DNA from: Umezawaea beigongshangensis
GTDB lineage: Bacteria > Actinomycetota > Actinomycetes > Mycobacteriales > Pseudonocardiaceae
Length of the DNA stretch: 64,000 bases
Direction of reading: 5' to 3'
NCBI RefSeq assembly: GCF_016464305.1
Contig: NZ_JAEIOJ010000003.1
Span: forward strand, 124,001-188,000
Within the stretch, counting starts at the first letter, position 1, and the number at the start of each line of letters is the position of its first letter. The notes under the pieces were generated by a model. It did no database searches and was not told the DNA's origin. It was given only the letters and a program-made list of their open reading frames with translations. Shown here piece by piece: positions 23,091 to 35,121 of the stretch. The translations under genes were made by a program, and so were the position numbers.

Positions 23091-24009
23091 CCATCAGCCA
23101 CTTCCGCTCGGCCACCGTCGACGGCACGGCGGGCCAGCCGTTGATCGTCGCCAGGAGCTGCCAGTAGCGCTCGGCGCGCGGGTCGCCGCCGTGCTCCTCG
23201 CGCTCGCGCAGCCACCCGCGCAGCGACTCGTCGTTCGGGCGGCCGAACGCCTCCGACCAGCGGGCCAGCGCTCGCTCCGCCACCTCGGCGCCCTCGGGCG
23301 AGCGGGGGTCGACACCCGCCGCCATCGCCGCCGCGGCCTGCTCGACGGCGAACGCGTGCGCCGCCCTGACCTCCTCGGTGAGGATCATCGACTCGCCCGC
23401 CGCGCGAGCCGCCGCGTGCTCCTCCGACAGTCCGCGGATCAGCGCGCGGAAGTCCGGGTCGCGCACCAGGTTCGCCAGCTCGACCCACGCCCGGAGCTGC
23501 TCGGGGCTCGGGTCCTCCGGCAGCTCGATCTTCACCGACGTCATCATCGCGGCGAACGCGGGCTCCAGGTCCAGCCCGCCGAAGACCTCCTCCAGGAAGT
23601 CGTCGAGGATGCGCTGCCGCTCCTGTTCGGACAGCGTCGCCAGGTCGTGCATCAGTTCCACCTCTCCCTCCACCGGTTCCCGCTTCGCCACAGCGCGCAG
23701 CACGGCGCGGCGCAGCCGCAGCGTCCGCATCTGCGCGTCGATCGCCTCGGCGTGGACGCGCGCCACGTCCGCGAGGGTCACCTCGCGGGCCAGCACGCGC
23801 TGCACGGTGGGCAGGTCCACGCCCAGCTCGCGCAGGGTGCGCACGAGCTTGAGCCGCGCCAGGTGGGTGACGTCGTACGTGCGGTACCCGCTGCTGGTGC
23901 GCCCGCCCTCCGGCACGACGCCGGAGTCGGAGTAGAAGCGGATGGTCCGCACGGACAGGCCGCTCAGCCTGGCCAGCTCGCCGATCGAGTAGCCGTTCAC
24001 GGGGTCCAC
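23080..24009 (-). CDS. MerR-family transcriptional regulator
   Basis: A 309-residue MerR regulator. The N-terminal winged helix is complete (YSIGELARLSGLSVRTIRFYSD, then RTYDVTHLARLKLVRTLRELG). The long C-terminal ~190 residues are helical and resemble the TipAS-like or drug-sensing extension of actinobacterial MerR proteins (SEQERQRILDDFLEEVFGG). Start is GTG 24009 or GTG 24000. A perfect inverted repeat lies just upstream at 24018-24032, which fits autoregulation. The ligand is unknown. Confidence 0.85.
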   Translation of the reverse strand: MDPVNGYSIGELARLSGLSVRTIRFYSDSGVVPEGGRTSSGYRTYDVTHLARLKLVRTLRELGVDLPTVQRVLAREVTLADVARVHAEAIDAQMRTLRLRRAVLRAVAKREPVEGEVELMHDLATLSEQERQRILDDFLEEVFGGLDLEPAFAAMMTSVKIELPEDPSPEQLRAWVELANLVRDPDFRALIRGLSEEHAAARAAGESMILTEEVRAAHAFAVEQAAAAMAAGVDPRSPEGAEVAERALARWSEAFGRPNDESLRGWLREREEHGGDPRAERYWQLLATINGWPAVPSTVAERKWLMEAI

Positions 24010-24017
24010 GATGAGGT

Positions 24018-24032
24018 CTCCAGTCGCTGGAG
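24018..24032. promoter_or_regulatory. Predicted MerR operator
   Basis: CTCCAGTCGCTGGAG is a perfect inverted repeat (CTCCAG-N3-CTGGAG), nine bases before the merR start. MerR-type regulators bind such repeats between the -35 and -10 elements. Confidence 0.65.
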
Positions 24033-24053
24033 GGTCAAGCGGTGAACGAGAAC

Positions 24054-24084
24054 GAGCACCGCGAACGTGGTGTTCGCGGTGCTC
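24054..24084. terminator. Terminator hairpin of the dehydrogenase operon
   Basis: GAGCACCGCGAAC (24054-24066) pairs exactly with GTTCGCGGTGCTC (24072-24084). It lies downstream of the E2 gene on the minus strand and upstream of merR. Confidence 0.65.
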
Positions 24085-24143
24085 GAACGCTCAACTCGCG
24101 GTGCCCGAACGCTCAACTCGCCGTGCCTGAACGCTCAACTCGC
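24085..24143. repeat. Three tandem 22-bp repeats
   Basis: GAACGCTCAACTCGC occurs at 24085-24099, 24107-24121 and 24129-24143, a period of 22 bases. The seven bases between copies vary slightly. The array lies between the E2 stop and the terminator. It is too short and lacks unique spacers, so it is not a CRISPR. Confidence 0.8.
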
Positions 24144-24146
24144 GGG

Positions 24147-25487
24147 TCAGTAGGTCAGGGCCACGGCCGGGTCGGACATCAGGGTGCCCACGTCGGCCAG
24201 GAACTGGCTGCCCTGCTGGCCGTCGACCACGCGGTGGTCGAAGCTCAGGGCCAGCTGGCAGACCTTGCGGGGGACCACCTGGCCGTCCACCACCCAGGGC
24301 ATGTCGCGGATCGCGCCGAACGCGAGGATCGCGGACTCGCCGGGGTTGATGATCGGCGTGCCGGTGTCCACGCCGAAGACGCCCACGTTGGTGATGGTGA
24401 TGGTGCCGTTCACCATGTCCGCCGGTGGCGTCCTCCCCTCCCGCGCGGTCGTGGCCAGGGCGTCGAGCGCCTCGGCCAGCTCGCGCAGCGACATGCGGTC
24501 GGCGTCGCGGACCTTCGGCACGACCAGGCCGCGCGGCGTCGCCGCCGCGATGCCCAGGTGGACGTAGTCCTTGTAGACGATCTCGCCGGTCGCCGCGTCC
24601 CACGTCGCGTTCACGTCGGGGGTGCGGCGCGCGGCCAGGACCACGGCCTTCGCGCAGAACGCCAGCGGCGTCAGCTTCACGCCGCCGAACTCGCGGGAGT
24701 TCTTCAGCCTGGCGCGCAGCTCCATCATCGGCGTGACGTCGACGGTCAGGAACTCCGTGACGTGCGGCGCGGTGAACGCGCTGTCGACCATGGCCTGCGC
24801 GGTGGCCCGCCGGACGCCCTTGACCGGCACGCGCCGCTCGCGCGCTCCGGTGTCGGGCGCGGGTGCGGGAGCGGGAGCCTGCGCGCGCTCCACGTCCTCC
24901 CTGGTGATCACACCGCCGGGACCTGACCCGGTCAGCGCGTGCAGGTCGACTCCCAGGTCCTTGGCGAGCTTGCGCACCGGCGGCTTGGCCAGCGGCACCG
25001 GACCACCGGGAGCGGGGACCACCGGGGCGGGAGCGGGAGCGGGGACCACCGGAGCCGGGGCCACCGGCGCGGCGGCCGCGACCACCGGGGGCGCCTTGCG
25101 GGTCCGGCGCGTGGCCGCGCCCGCCTTCGGGCCGTACCCGACGAGCGTGGCGATCCGGCCGCCCGGCATCTCCTCGCCGATCTTGCCGCTGGACGTGCCG
25201 TTGACCGGCGCGTCGGCGACCGGAGCGGGAGCGGACCCGGACGGGTCGGTGTCGATGGTGATGATCGGGACGCCGACCTCGACGGTCTGCCCGATCTCCA
25301 CCAGGAGTTCGGTGACCACGCCCTCCCACGGGCAGGGCAGCTCGACGGCGGCCTTGGCGGTCTCGATCTCCACGATGATCTGGTTGACCGTCACCGCGTC
25401 GCCCGGCTTCACGTGCCAGGTCAGGATTTCGGCCTCGGTGAGCCCCTCCGCCGTGTCGGGCAGGGGGAACCGCTGGTACTTCGGCAT
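24147..25487 (-). CDS. bkdC: 2-oxoacid dehydrogenase E2, dihydrolipoamide acyltransferase
   Basis: A 446-residue E2 core protein. One lipoyl domain (about 1-80) has the lipoylated lysine K45 in ETAKA. Pro/Ala/Val-rich linkers flank the peripheral-subunit-binding domain (about 170-203, VRKLAKDLGVDL, GPGGVITREDVE). The C-terminal catalytic domain ends with SFDHRVVDG, bearing the catalytic His. It transfers acyl groups from E1 to CoA. Third gene of an E1 alpha-E1 beta-E2 operon. Branched-chain 2-oxoacids are the likely substrates, by analogy with actinobacterial BkdABC; pyruvate cannot be excluded. Confidence 0.88.
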   Translation of the reverse strand: MPKYQRFPLPDTAEGLTEAEILTWHVKPGDAVTVNQIIVEIETAKAAVELPCPWEGVVTELLVEIGQTVEVGVPIITIDTDPSGSAPAPVADAPVNGTSSGKIGEEMPGGRIATLVGYGPKAGAATRRTRKAPPVVAAAAPVAPAPVVPAPAPAPVVPAPGGPVPLAKPPVRKLAKDLGVDLHALTGSGPGGVITREDVERAQAPAPAPAPDTGARERRVPVKGVRRATAQAMVDSAFTAPHVTEFLTVDVTPMMELRARLKNSREFGGVKLTPLAFCAKAVVLAARRTPDVNATWDAATGEIVYKDYVHLGIAAATPRGLVVPKVRDADRMSLRELAEALDALATTAREGRTPPADMVNGTITITNVGVFGVDTGTPIINPGESAILAFGAIRDMPWVVDGQVVPRKVCQLALSFDHRVVDGQQGSQFLADVGTLMSDPAVALTY

Positions 25488-25502
25488 GTTCTGCTGTCTC
25501 CC

Positions 25503-26525
25503 CTACCAGGCCAGCGAGCGGTCGACGGCGTGCAGCACCCGGTCGAGGTCCGGGAGGAACTCCTCCTCCAGCTTCGACGGCGGGTACGGGGTGTCGAACC
25601 CCGTCACCCGCAGCACCGGCGCTTGCAGGGAGTAGAAGCACTCCTGCTGCACCTTCGCCGCGATCTCGCTGGAGATGGACGACTCGCTCGGCGCCTCGCT
25701 GACGACGACCAGCCGGCCGGTGCGGCGCACCGACTCGTGGACCGGGGCCAGGTCCAGCGGGGACAGCGTCCGGAGGTCGATCACCTCCAGCTCGGTGCCG
25801 TCCTCCGCGGCGGCAGCGGCGGCGTCCAGGCAGGTGCGGACCATCGGGCCGTAGGCGACGAGGGTGGCCGCGGTGCCCGTGCGCAGGACGCGCGAGGCGA
25901 ACAGCGGGCCGGGGCGGGCCGTCGTGTCGACCTCGCCCTTCTCGTAGTAGCGGCGCTTGGGCTCGAAGAACAGCACCGGGTCCTCGCACGCGATGGCCTG
26001 CTGGATCATCCAGTAGGCGTCGGCGGGGTTGGAGCAGGAGACGACCTTGAGCCCCGCGGTGTGCGCGAAGTAGGACTCGGGCGACTCGGAGTGGTGCTCG
26101 ACCGCACCGATGCCGCCGCCGAACGGCACGCGGATCACCATCGGCAGCGTGATGCGGCCCTGCGTGCGGTAGTGCAGCTTCGCGACCTGGCTGACGATCT
26201 GGTCGAAGCCGGGGAAGATGAAGCCGTCGAACTGGATCTCGCACACCGGCCGGTACCCGCGGATCGCGAGGCCCACGGCGGTGCCGATGATGCCGGACTC
26301 GGCCAGCGGCGTGTCCAGGACGCGCTGCTCGCCGAAGTCCTTCTGGAGGCCGTCGGTGATGCGGAAGACGCCGCCGAGCTTGCCGATGTCCTCTCCCATC
26401 ACGACGACCTTCGGGTCGGCCTCCATGGCCGCCCGCAGGCCGGAGTTGAGGGCCTTGGAGATCGTCAGCGTCTGCGTGGGGGACGCGCCGCCGGTGCCGG
26501 CGCGGTCCATCGTCGGAGCAGCCAT
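25503..26525 (-). CDS. bkdB: 2-oxoacid dehydrogenase E1 beta subunit
   Basis: A 340-residue transketolase-type beta subunit. Conserved stretches are VVVMGEDIGKLGGVFRIT, VLDTPLAESGIIGTAVGLA, and FGGGIGAVEHHSESPESYF. A short N-terminal extension (about 20 residues) precedes the domain. The ATG overlaps the TGA of E1 alpha by one base (TGATG), so the subunits are made in step. E1 decarboxylates the 2-oxoacid and acylates the E2 lipoyl group. Confidence 0.9.
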   Translation of the reverse strand: MAAPTMDRAGTGGASPTQTLTISKALNSGLRAAMEADPKVVVMGEDIGKLGGVFRITDGLQKDFGEQRVLDTPLAESGIIGTAVGLAIRGYRPVCEIQFDGFIFPGFDQIVSQVAKLHYRTQGRITLPMVIRVPFGGGIGAVEHHSESPESYFAHTAGLKVVSCSNPADAYWMIQQAIACEDPVLFFEPKRRYYEKGEVDTTARPGPLFASRVLRTGTAATLVAYGPMVRTCLDAAAAAAEDGTELEVIDLRTLSPLDLAPVHESVRRTGRLVVVSEAPSESSISSEIAAKVQQECFYSLQAPVLRVTGFDTPYPPSKLEEEFLPDLDRVLHAVDRSLAW

Positions 26526-27721
26526 CAGTGCTCACCTCCCGCGAAACCGGAGACGTAGTCGAGGAACTCGTCGCGCTGGGCGTCCAGCACGGGGCTGGCC
26601 TCGGCGTAGACGCCGGAGAAGATCCGCTGCGCCGGGGGCTCCGGCATGGCCACGCAGAAGTCGCGCAGCTCCGCCGCGAGCACGTCGGCCTCGGCCTCGA
26701 CGCCCTCGAAGTACGCCGCGTCGGCCCACTGCTGCTTGACGAGGTGGACCTTGACCCGCTCGATGGGGTCCTTGAGCTTCCACATCTCCAGCTCGTCGGA
26801 CAGCCGGTAGCGGGTGGGGTCGTCGGAGGTGGTGTGGGCGTCCATCCGGTAGGTGAACGCCTCGATCAGGACGGGCCCGTTGCCGTTGCGGCACTCGTCG
26901 AGCGCCCAGCGGGTGACGGCGAGCGTGGCGAGCACGTCGTTGCCGTCGACCCGGATGCCGGGGAAGCCGTAGCCGCGGGCGCGCTGGTACAGCGGCAGGC
27001 GCGACTGGCGCTCGGTGGGCTCGGAGATCGCCCACTGGTTGTTCTGGCAGAAGAACACGAGCGGCGCGTCGTAGACGGCTCCCCAGACGAAGCCCTCGTG
27101 CACGTCGCCCTGGCTGGTGGCGCCGTCGCCGAAGAAGCAGATCGTGGCCTCGCCGTCGTCGTCGCCGACCGCGCCGTCGAACTTCTGGCCCATGGCGTAC
27201 CCGGCGGCGTTGAGGACCTGGTTGCCGATGACGATCGTGTAGGGGTGGAAGCGCTTCTCCAGCGGGTCCCACGTGCCGTGGTCGGTGCCGCGGAAGATGC
27301 CGAGCAGGTCGGTCGGGGGGATGCCGCGGCACCAGGCGATGCCGTGCTCGCGGTAGCTGGGGAACGCCATGTCGGTGGGCCGCATCGCGCGGCCGGCGCC
27401 GATCTGCGCGGCCTCCTGGCCGAGCAGGGGGACCCAGATGCCGAGCTGGCCCTTGCGCTGCAGCGCGTTGGCCTCCCGGTCGACGCGCCGGACGAGCACC
27501 ATGTCGCGGTACAGGCCGCGCAGCTCCTCGGCCGTGACGTCGATGTCGAAGTCGGGGTGCTGGACCCGCTCGCCCTCCGGGGTGAGGAGCTGCACCAGGT
27601 CGGCGCCGCCCTCGTCCGTTGCTCGCAAGCCCGCGATGACCTGTTCCGCGGTGGGTCTGGCCGCTGTCGCGGCCGGACCCGCGTCGGGTTCGGGGCGCGT
27701 CCACTGCTCGGGAGACGACAT
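26525..27721 (-). CDS. bkdA: 2-oxoacid dehydrogenase E1 alpha subunit
   Basis: A 398-residue thiamine-diphosphate enzyme subunit. The TPP motif is intact: GDGATSQGDVHEGFVWG to NNQWAIS (GDG-x(n)-NN). The phosphorylation-loop region YRMDAHTTSDDPTRYR is present. I chose ATG 27721 (MSSPEQWTRPEPD), which gives a normal length; the open frame further upstream is not protein-like. First gene of the operon; the 347-base divergent region to the M20 peptidase must hold its promoter. Confidence 0.9.
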   Translation of the reverse strand: MSSPEQWTRPEPDAGPAATAARPTAEQVIAGLRATDEGGADLVQLLTPEGERVQHPDFDIDVTAEELRGLYRDMVLVRRVDREANALQRKGQLGIWVPLLGQEAAQIGAGRAMRPTDMAFPSYREHGIAWCRGIPPTDLLGIFRGTDHGTWDPLEKRFHPYTIVIGNQVLNAAGYAMGQKFDGAVGDDDGEATICFFGDGATSQGDVHEGFVWGAVYDAPLVFFCQNNQWAISEPTERQSRLPLYQRARGYGFPGIRVDGNDVLATLAVTRWALDECRNGNGPVLIEAFTYRMDAHTTSDDPTRYRLSDELEMWKLKDPIERVKVHLVKQQWADAAYFEGVEAEADVLAAELRDFCVAMPEPPAQRIFSGVYAEASPVLDAQRDEFLDYVSGFAGGEH

Positions 27722-28068
27722 GCGCCTCACTCCTCGTCTACGAGGCCGCCCGGTCGCTCGTGACGACCTCGTGCGGCGTGCGCCACCGATCACCGCCGCC
27801 CTGGTGAGAGCGTTGCGGCGACCGTCGGCGCTGACGGTGCTTTCCATCCACATCCTGACACGGGGCGGGCCCCTGGTGTGAGCCCCGTCCCACCTGACAG
27901 TACGAACTGCAACGTGCTGATCAGCCGAAACAGTGGGAAGGTCCACCTCCGACGGTCCCGGCGAGAGCGGCGGCGCGTGAACGGCCGTGACTGCGTTACC
28001 GCTCGTTAACGCCATTCAACGGCAGAACGCGGCCGACCGGAAGCCCCCGCCCGTGACAGGATCGGGCC
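27722..28068. other. Divergent intergenic region
   Basis: About 347 bases between the E1 alpha gene and the M20 peptidase. It has a GC-rich segment (GGGGCGGGCCCC near 27865) that can fold, but no gene. Promoters for both operons are expected here; I could not fix -10 elements. Confidence 0.4.
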
Positions 28069-29478
28069 GTGGACCGATCAGCACTCACCAGCACCGTTCG
28101 CGGGCTCTGGGAGGACGACGTCCTCCCCAGCCTGTCCGACCTCGTCGCCATCCCGGCGCTGTCCCCCGCGTTCGACCCGGACTGGGCGGACAACGGGCAG
28201 CTCGACGCCGCGATCGAGCACGTCAGCGCGTGGATCGCCGACCGCGCTCTGCCCGGCGCGCGACCGGAGGTCGTCCAGCTCCCCGGCCGCACGCCGCTGC
28301 TGCTCGTGGACGTCCCCGCCACCGCGGGCGCGCAGGACGCGGGGACCGTCCTGCTCTACGGGCACCTCGACAAGCAGCCGCCGGTCGCCGACTGGTCCGC
28401 GGGCCTCGGGCCGTGGAGCCCGGTCGTGCGGGACGGCCGGCTCTACGGGCGCGGCGCGGCCGACGACGGCTACTCGGCGTACGCGGCGACGGCGGCGATC
28501 GAGGCCGTGCGCGCGGCGGGCGGCTCGCACGGGCGCTGCGTGGTGCTGCTGGAGACCGGCGAGGAGTCCGGCAGCCCCGACCTGCCCGCCTACCTGGAGC
28601 ACCTGTCCGACCGGCTCGGCGAGGTCTCGCTCGTCGTGTGCCTGGACTCGGGCGGCAACGACTACGAGCGCATGTGGCTGACGACGTCGCTGCGCGGCCT
28701 GGTGCAGGTCGCGCTCACCGTCCGGGTGCTGCGCTCCGGGCAGCACTCCGGCATGGTCAGCGGCATCGTGCCCAGCTCGTTCCGCGTCGCGCGGCAGCTG
28801 CTGGACCGCGTGGAGGACTCGGCGACCGGCGAGGTGCTGGTGCGCGAGATGCACGTCGACGTCCCGGAGAACCGGCTCGCCGAGCTGCGCGAGGCCGTCG
28901 CGGCGGCGCCCGGCGCGCTGACCGGCCTGCCCGCGATCTCGGCGCTGGTCAGCGAGGACGAGGCGCAGCTCGCCCTCAACGTCGGGTGGAAGCCGACGCT
29001 GTCGGTCACCGGCGCGGACGGCCTGCCGAAGCCGGACGACGCGGGCAACGTGCTGAGGCCGTTCACGACGCTCGTGCTGAGCTTCCGGCTGCCGCCGACC
29101 GCCGACTCCGCCGCCGCCCTGGAGGCCCTGCGGACCCTGCTCACGACCGACGTGCCCCACGACGCGCAGGTCGAGCTGAGCCGCGTGGAGCACGCGGACG
29201 GGTGGAACGCGCCGGAGCTGGCGCCGTGGCTGCGCGCGGCGCTGGACGACGCGGGCGAGAGCGTGTTCGACGCGCCGTGGCGGACCGTGTCGCTGGGCGG
29301 GTCGATCCCGTTCATGGGCCTGCTGCACGCGGCCTACCCGGACGCGCAGTTCCTGGTGACGGGAGCGGTCGGGCCGGACTCGAACATGCACGTGCCGGAC
29401 GAGTCGCTGAACCTGGCGCACGCCGCACGGATCACCGAGGGCGTGGCGCTGGCCCTGCACGCGCACTCCCAGCGCTGA
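28069..29478 (+). CDS. M20-family metallopeptidase
   Basis: A 469-residue di-zinc M20/M28 peptidase (carnosinase/dipeptidase type). Metal ligands appear in YGHLDKQPPV (His, Asp), GRGAADDGY (bridging Asp), ETGEESGSPD (catalytic and metal Glu) and CLDSGG. The lid/dimerisation domain begins near SGQHSGMVSG. It hydrolyses dipeptides or N-acyl amino acids in the cytosol. Length is normal. Start GTG at 28069 with start-proximal MDRSALTSTVRGLWEDDVLP. Monocistronic with a following terminator. Confidence 0.88.
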   Translation: MDRSALTSTVRGLWEDDVLPSLSDLVAIPALSPAFDPDWADNGQLDAAIEHVSAWIADRALPGARPEVVQLPGRTPLLLVDVPATAGAQDAGTVLLYGHLDKQPPVADWSAGLGPWSPVVRDGRLYGRGAADDGYSAYAATAAIEAVRAAGGSHGRCVVLLETGEESGSPDLPAYLEHLSDRLGEVSLVVCLDSGGNDYERMWLTTSLRGLVQVALTVRVLRSGQHSGMVSGIVPSSFRVARQLLDRVEDSATGEVLVREMHVDVPENRLAELREAVAAAPGALTGLPAISALVSEDEAQLALNVGWKPTLSVTGADGLPKPDDAGNVLRPFTTLVLSFRLPPTADSAAALEALRTLLTTDVPHDAQVELSRVEHADGWNAPELAPWLRAALDDAGESVFDAPWRTVSLGGSIPFMGLLHAAYPDAQFLVTGAVGPDSNMHVPDESLNLAHAARITEGVALALHAHSQR

Positions 29479-29499
29479 TCACTCTCCGTGACGACCGTG

Positions 29500-29540
29500 C
29501 GGACGGCGTGGACCGGCCCGGAGCCGGTCCGCGCCGTCCG
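29500..29540. terminator. Hairpin after the M20 peptidase
   Basis: CGGACGGCG (29500-29508) pairs with CGCCGTCCG (29532-29540), and the inner GGACCGGC pairs with GCCGGTCC. A long GC stem 21 bases after the stop. Confidence 0.65.
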
Positions 29541-29649
29541 GACGAGACCCGGTGTCGCACCACCTGCGGATTCGCGGCGGGGGTCGTCGCGACACGCTGA
29601 GCTGGGGGTATTCACGGTATAACCCGCGAGTAACCGGCAAGCTGCACCG

Positions 29650-32328
<2,679 letters not shown>

Positions 32329-32347
32329 GTCGCGCCGGATCTCACGA

Positions 32348-32375
32348 CGGAGAGCGCTCGTCCGGGCGCTCTCCG
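32348..32375. terminator. Hairpin after the glucosidase
   Basis: CGGAGAGCGC (32348-32357) pairs exactly with GCGCTCTCCG (32366-32375), 20 bases past the stop. Confidence 0.7.
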
Positions 32376-32547
32376 TACCGGTGTTGTGTGACGTGGGCCG
32401 TTCCGGGGAAGAACTTCCGGTGGACGGTCGCGAGTGACGCAAGATTCATGCACTTGAACGCGCTGTAACACGCGCGTGCTGTCCACAGGGTGGAACAAGT
32501 GGCAATATTCCGGACACTCGTCCGACAGAGTTACGAGGAGTGACGCA

Positions 32548-33369
32548 GTGGCCCGTCGTACCAGGCAGCAGTTGCTCGCCCTGATCCCCGCGCTGGGACT
32601 CGCCGCCGCGGCGGTGTCCGGCTGCGCGACCAGCACGAACACGTCCACGGGCACCACGGAGGGCGGCATCGCGCTGGTGGAGGCGGGCAAGCTGACGACC
32701 TGCACCCACCTGTCCTACAAGCCCTTCCAGTTCAGCCAGGGCGACGAGACGGTCGGCTTCGACGTGGACCTCGTGGACCTGGTCGCCAAGGAGCTGGGCG
32801 TCGAGCAGAAGATCTTCGACACCCCGTTCGAGACGATCACCTCCGGCGAGGCGTTCAAGAGCAGCAAGTGCGACCTCGCCGCCGCCGGCATGACCATCAA
32901 CGACGCGCGCAAGGAGTCGATCGACTTCTCCGACCCGTACTTCGACGCCAGCCAGGCGCTGCTGGTCAAGAAGGGCTCGGGCATCACCGACCTGGCCTCC
33001 CTGCGCGGCAAGAAGATCGGCGTGCAGCTGGAGACGACCGGTGAGGAGTACGCGAACGCCAACAAGGACGCCAACGGCTACGAGGTCATCCAGTTCGAGG
33101 ACCTCCCGCTGATGGAGACCGCCGTGCGCACCGGCGCCGTCGACGCCGCGATCAACGACAACGGTGTCCTCCTCGACTACGTCAAGGAGTTCCCGGACAC
33201 CGAGGTCACCAAGGAGTTCGAGACCGGTGAGCAGTACGGCATCGGCGTCGAGAAGGGCAACACCGAACTCCTGAACAAGATCAACGAGGTCGTGAAGAAG
33301 GCCAAGGAGAGCGGCGAGTACGACACGATCTACGAGAAGTGGTTCGGCAAGAAGCCGGAGAGCAAGTAA
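32548..33369 (+). CDS. Amino-acid ABC transporter substrate-binding lipoprotein
   Basis: A 273-residue polar amino-acid-binding protein (SBP family 3). It has a lipoprotein signal: basic start VARRTRQQ, hydrophobic core, lipobox AVSGC with Cys26. The mature protein shows KPFQFSQGDETVGFDVDLVDLVAKELG and FSDPYFDASQALLVKKGSG, both typical. Start GTG 32548 has a GAGGAG site. It captures a polar amino acid outside the membrane for the permease and ATPase encoded next. A hairpin separates it from the permease. Confidence 0.9.
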   Translation: MARRTRQQLLALIPALGLAAAAVSGCATSTNTSTGTTEGGIALVEAGKLTTCTHLSYKPFQFSQGDETVGFDVDLVDLVAKELGVEQKIFDTPFETITSGEAFKSSKCDLAAAGMTINDARKESIDFSDPYFDASQALLVKKGSGITDLASLRGKKIGVQLETTGEEYANANKDANGYEVIQFEDLPLMETAVRTGAVDAAINDNGVLLDYVKEFPDTEVTKEFETGEQYGIGVEKGNTELLNKINEVVKKAKESGEYDTIYEKWFGKKPESK

Positions 33370-33380
33370 CCGGTCGACCG

Positions 33381-33411
33381 CGGGGCCGGTGCTGATCGAG
33401 CACCGGCCCCG
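33381..33411. terminator. Intra-operon hairpin (attenuator) after the binding protein
   Basis: CGGGGCCGGTGCT (33381-33393) pairs exactly with AGCACCGGCCCCG (33399-33411). It lies between the binding-protein stop and the permease start. It should cut transcript levels so that the binding protein is made in excess. Confidence 0.7.
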
Positions 33412-33450
33412 CGGCGTTGTTCCGAACCCTCCGCACCCAGGAGCTCTCCC

Positions 33451-34271
33451 ATGGCACTCTCGAAGCGCAAGCGGGCACAGGTGTTCCGCGGCGCTCAGTA
33501 CGGACTGCTGGTCCTCGTGGTCCTCGTCGTCGCGCTCGTCGCCGACTGGGGCGAGATCAAGCGGGCGTTCTTCAACCTCGACATCGCCGCGTCGATGTTC
33601 CCCGGCGTCATCACGATCGCGTTGAAGAACACGATCGTCTACACGGCACTCGGCTTCGGGTTCGGTCTGGCACTGGGCCTGGTGCTGGCGCTGATGAAGC
33701 TGTCGTCCGTCGCGCCGTACCGGTGGATCGCGACGATCTACATCGAGTTCTTCCGCGGCGTCCCGGCGCTGCTGGTGTTCATCGCGCTGAGCTTCGGCGT
33801 CCCGCTGGCGTTCCAGCTCCAGTTCGACATCTACTCGACGGTCATGCTCGCGCTGGGCATCGTCGGCGCCGCCTACATGGCGGAGACGATCCGCGCGGGC
33901 CTGCAGGCCGTGCCGAAGGGCCAGGTCGAGGCGGCGCGCTCGCTCGGCATGTCGCAGGGCCGCGCGATGATCAGCATCGTGATCCCGCAGGCGTTCCGGA
34001 TCGTCCTGCCGCCGCTGACCAACGAGCTGATCCTGCTGACGAAGGACTCGTCGCTGATCTACATCATCGGTCTGGCGCGCGACCAGTACGAGCTGACGAA
34101 GTTCGGCCGCGAGACGCTGAGCCGCAGCCCGTCGCTGACCCCGATCCTGGTGGTCGGCCTGTGCTACTTGATCATCACGCTGCCGCTGGGCTACCTGTCG
34201 CGGTACCTGGAGCGGCGCACCGGCGGCAAGAAGGTCAGCTCGCCCGAGTCGACCGGTCTGGGGGTGTCGGC

Positions 34272-34275
<4 letters not shown>
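33451..34275 (+). CDS. Amino-acid ABC transporter permease
   Basis: A 274-residue inner-membrane permease of the HisMQ type with about five membrane helices. The EAA loop is visible: [23 protein letters not shown]. The start has a GGAGCTCTCCC region upstream. Its TGA overlaps the ATPase ATG (ATGA). It pairs with the binding protein and ATPase as an importer; a homodimeric permease is likely because only one gene is present. Confidence 0.9.
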
Positions 34276-35045
<770 letters not shown>

Positions 35046-35059
35046 TCGGTTACTGTCGG

Positions 35060-35093
35060 TCGGGCGCCGGTTCCCCTCGGGACCGGCGCCCGA
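35060..35093. terminator. Terminator of the amino-acid transporter operon
   Basis: TCGGGCGCCGGT (35060-35071) pairs exactly with ACCGGCGCCCGA (35082-35093). Confidence 0.7.
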
Positions 35094-35121
35094 CCGCTGT
35101 TCGGGGGAGGGTGACGGCACC

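Noticed and set aside
24085-24143. CRISPR array
   Set aside because: Only three 15-base units with almost identical 7-base gaps; there are no unique spacers and no cas genes.
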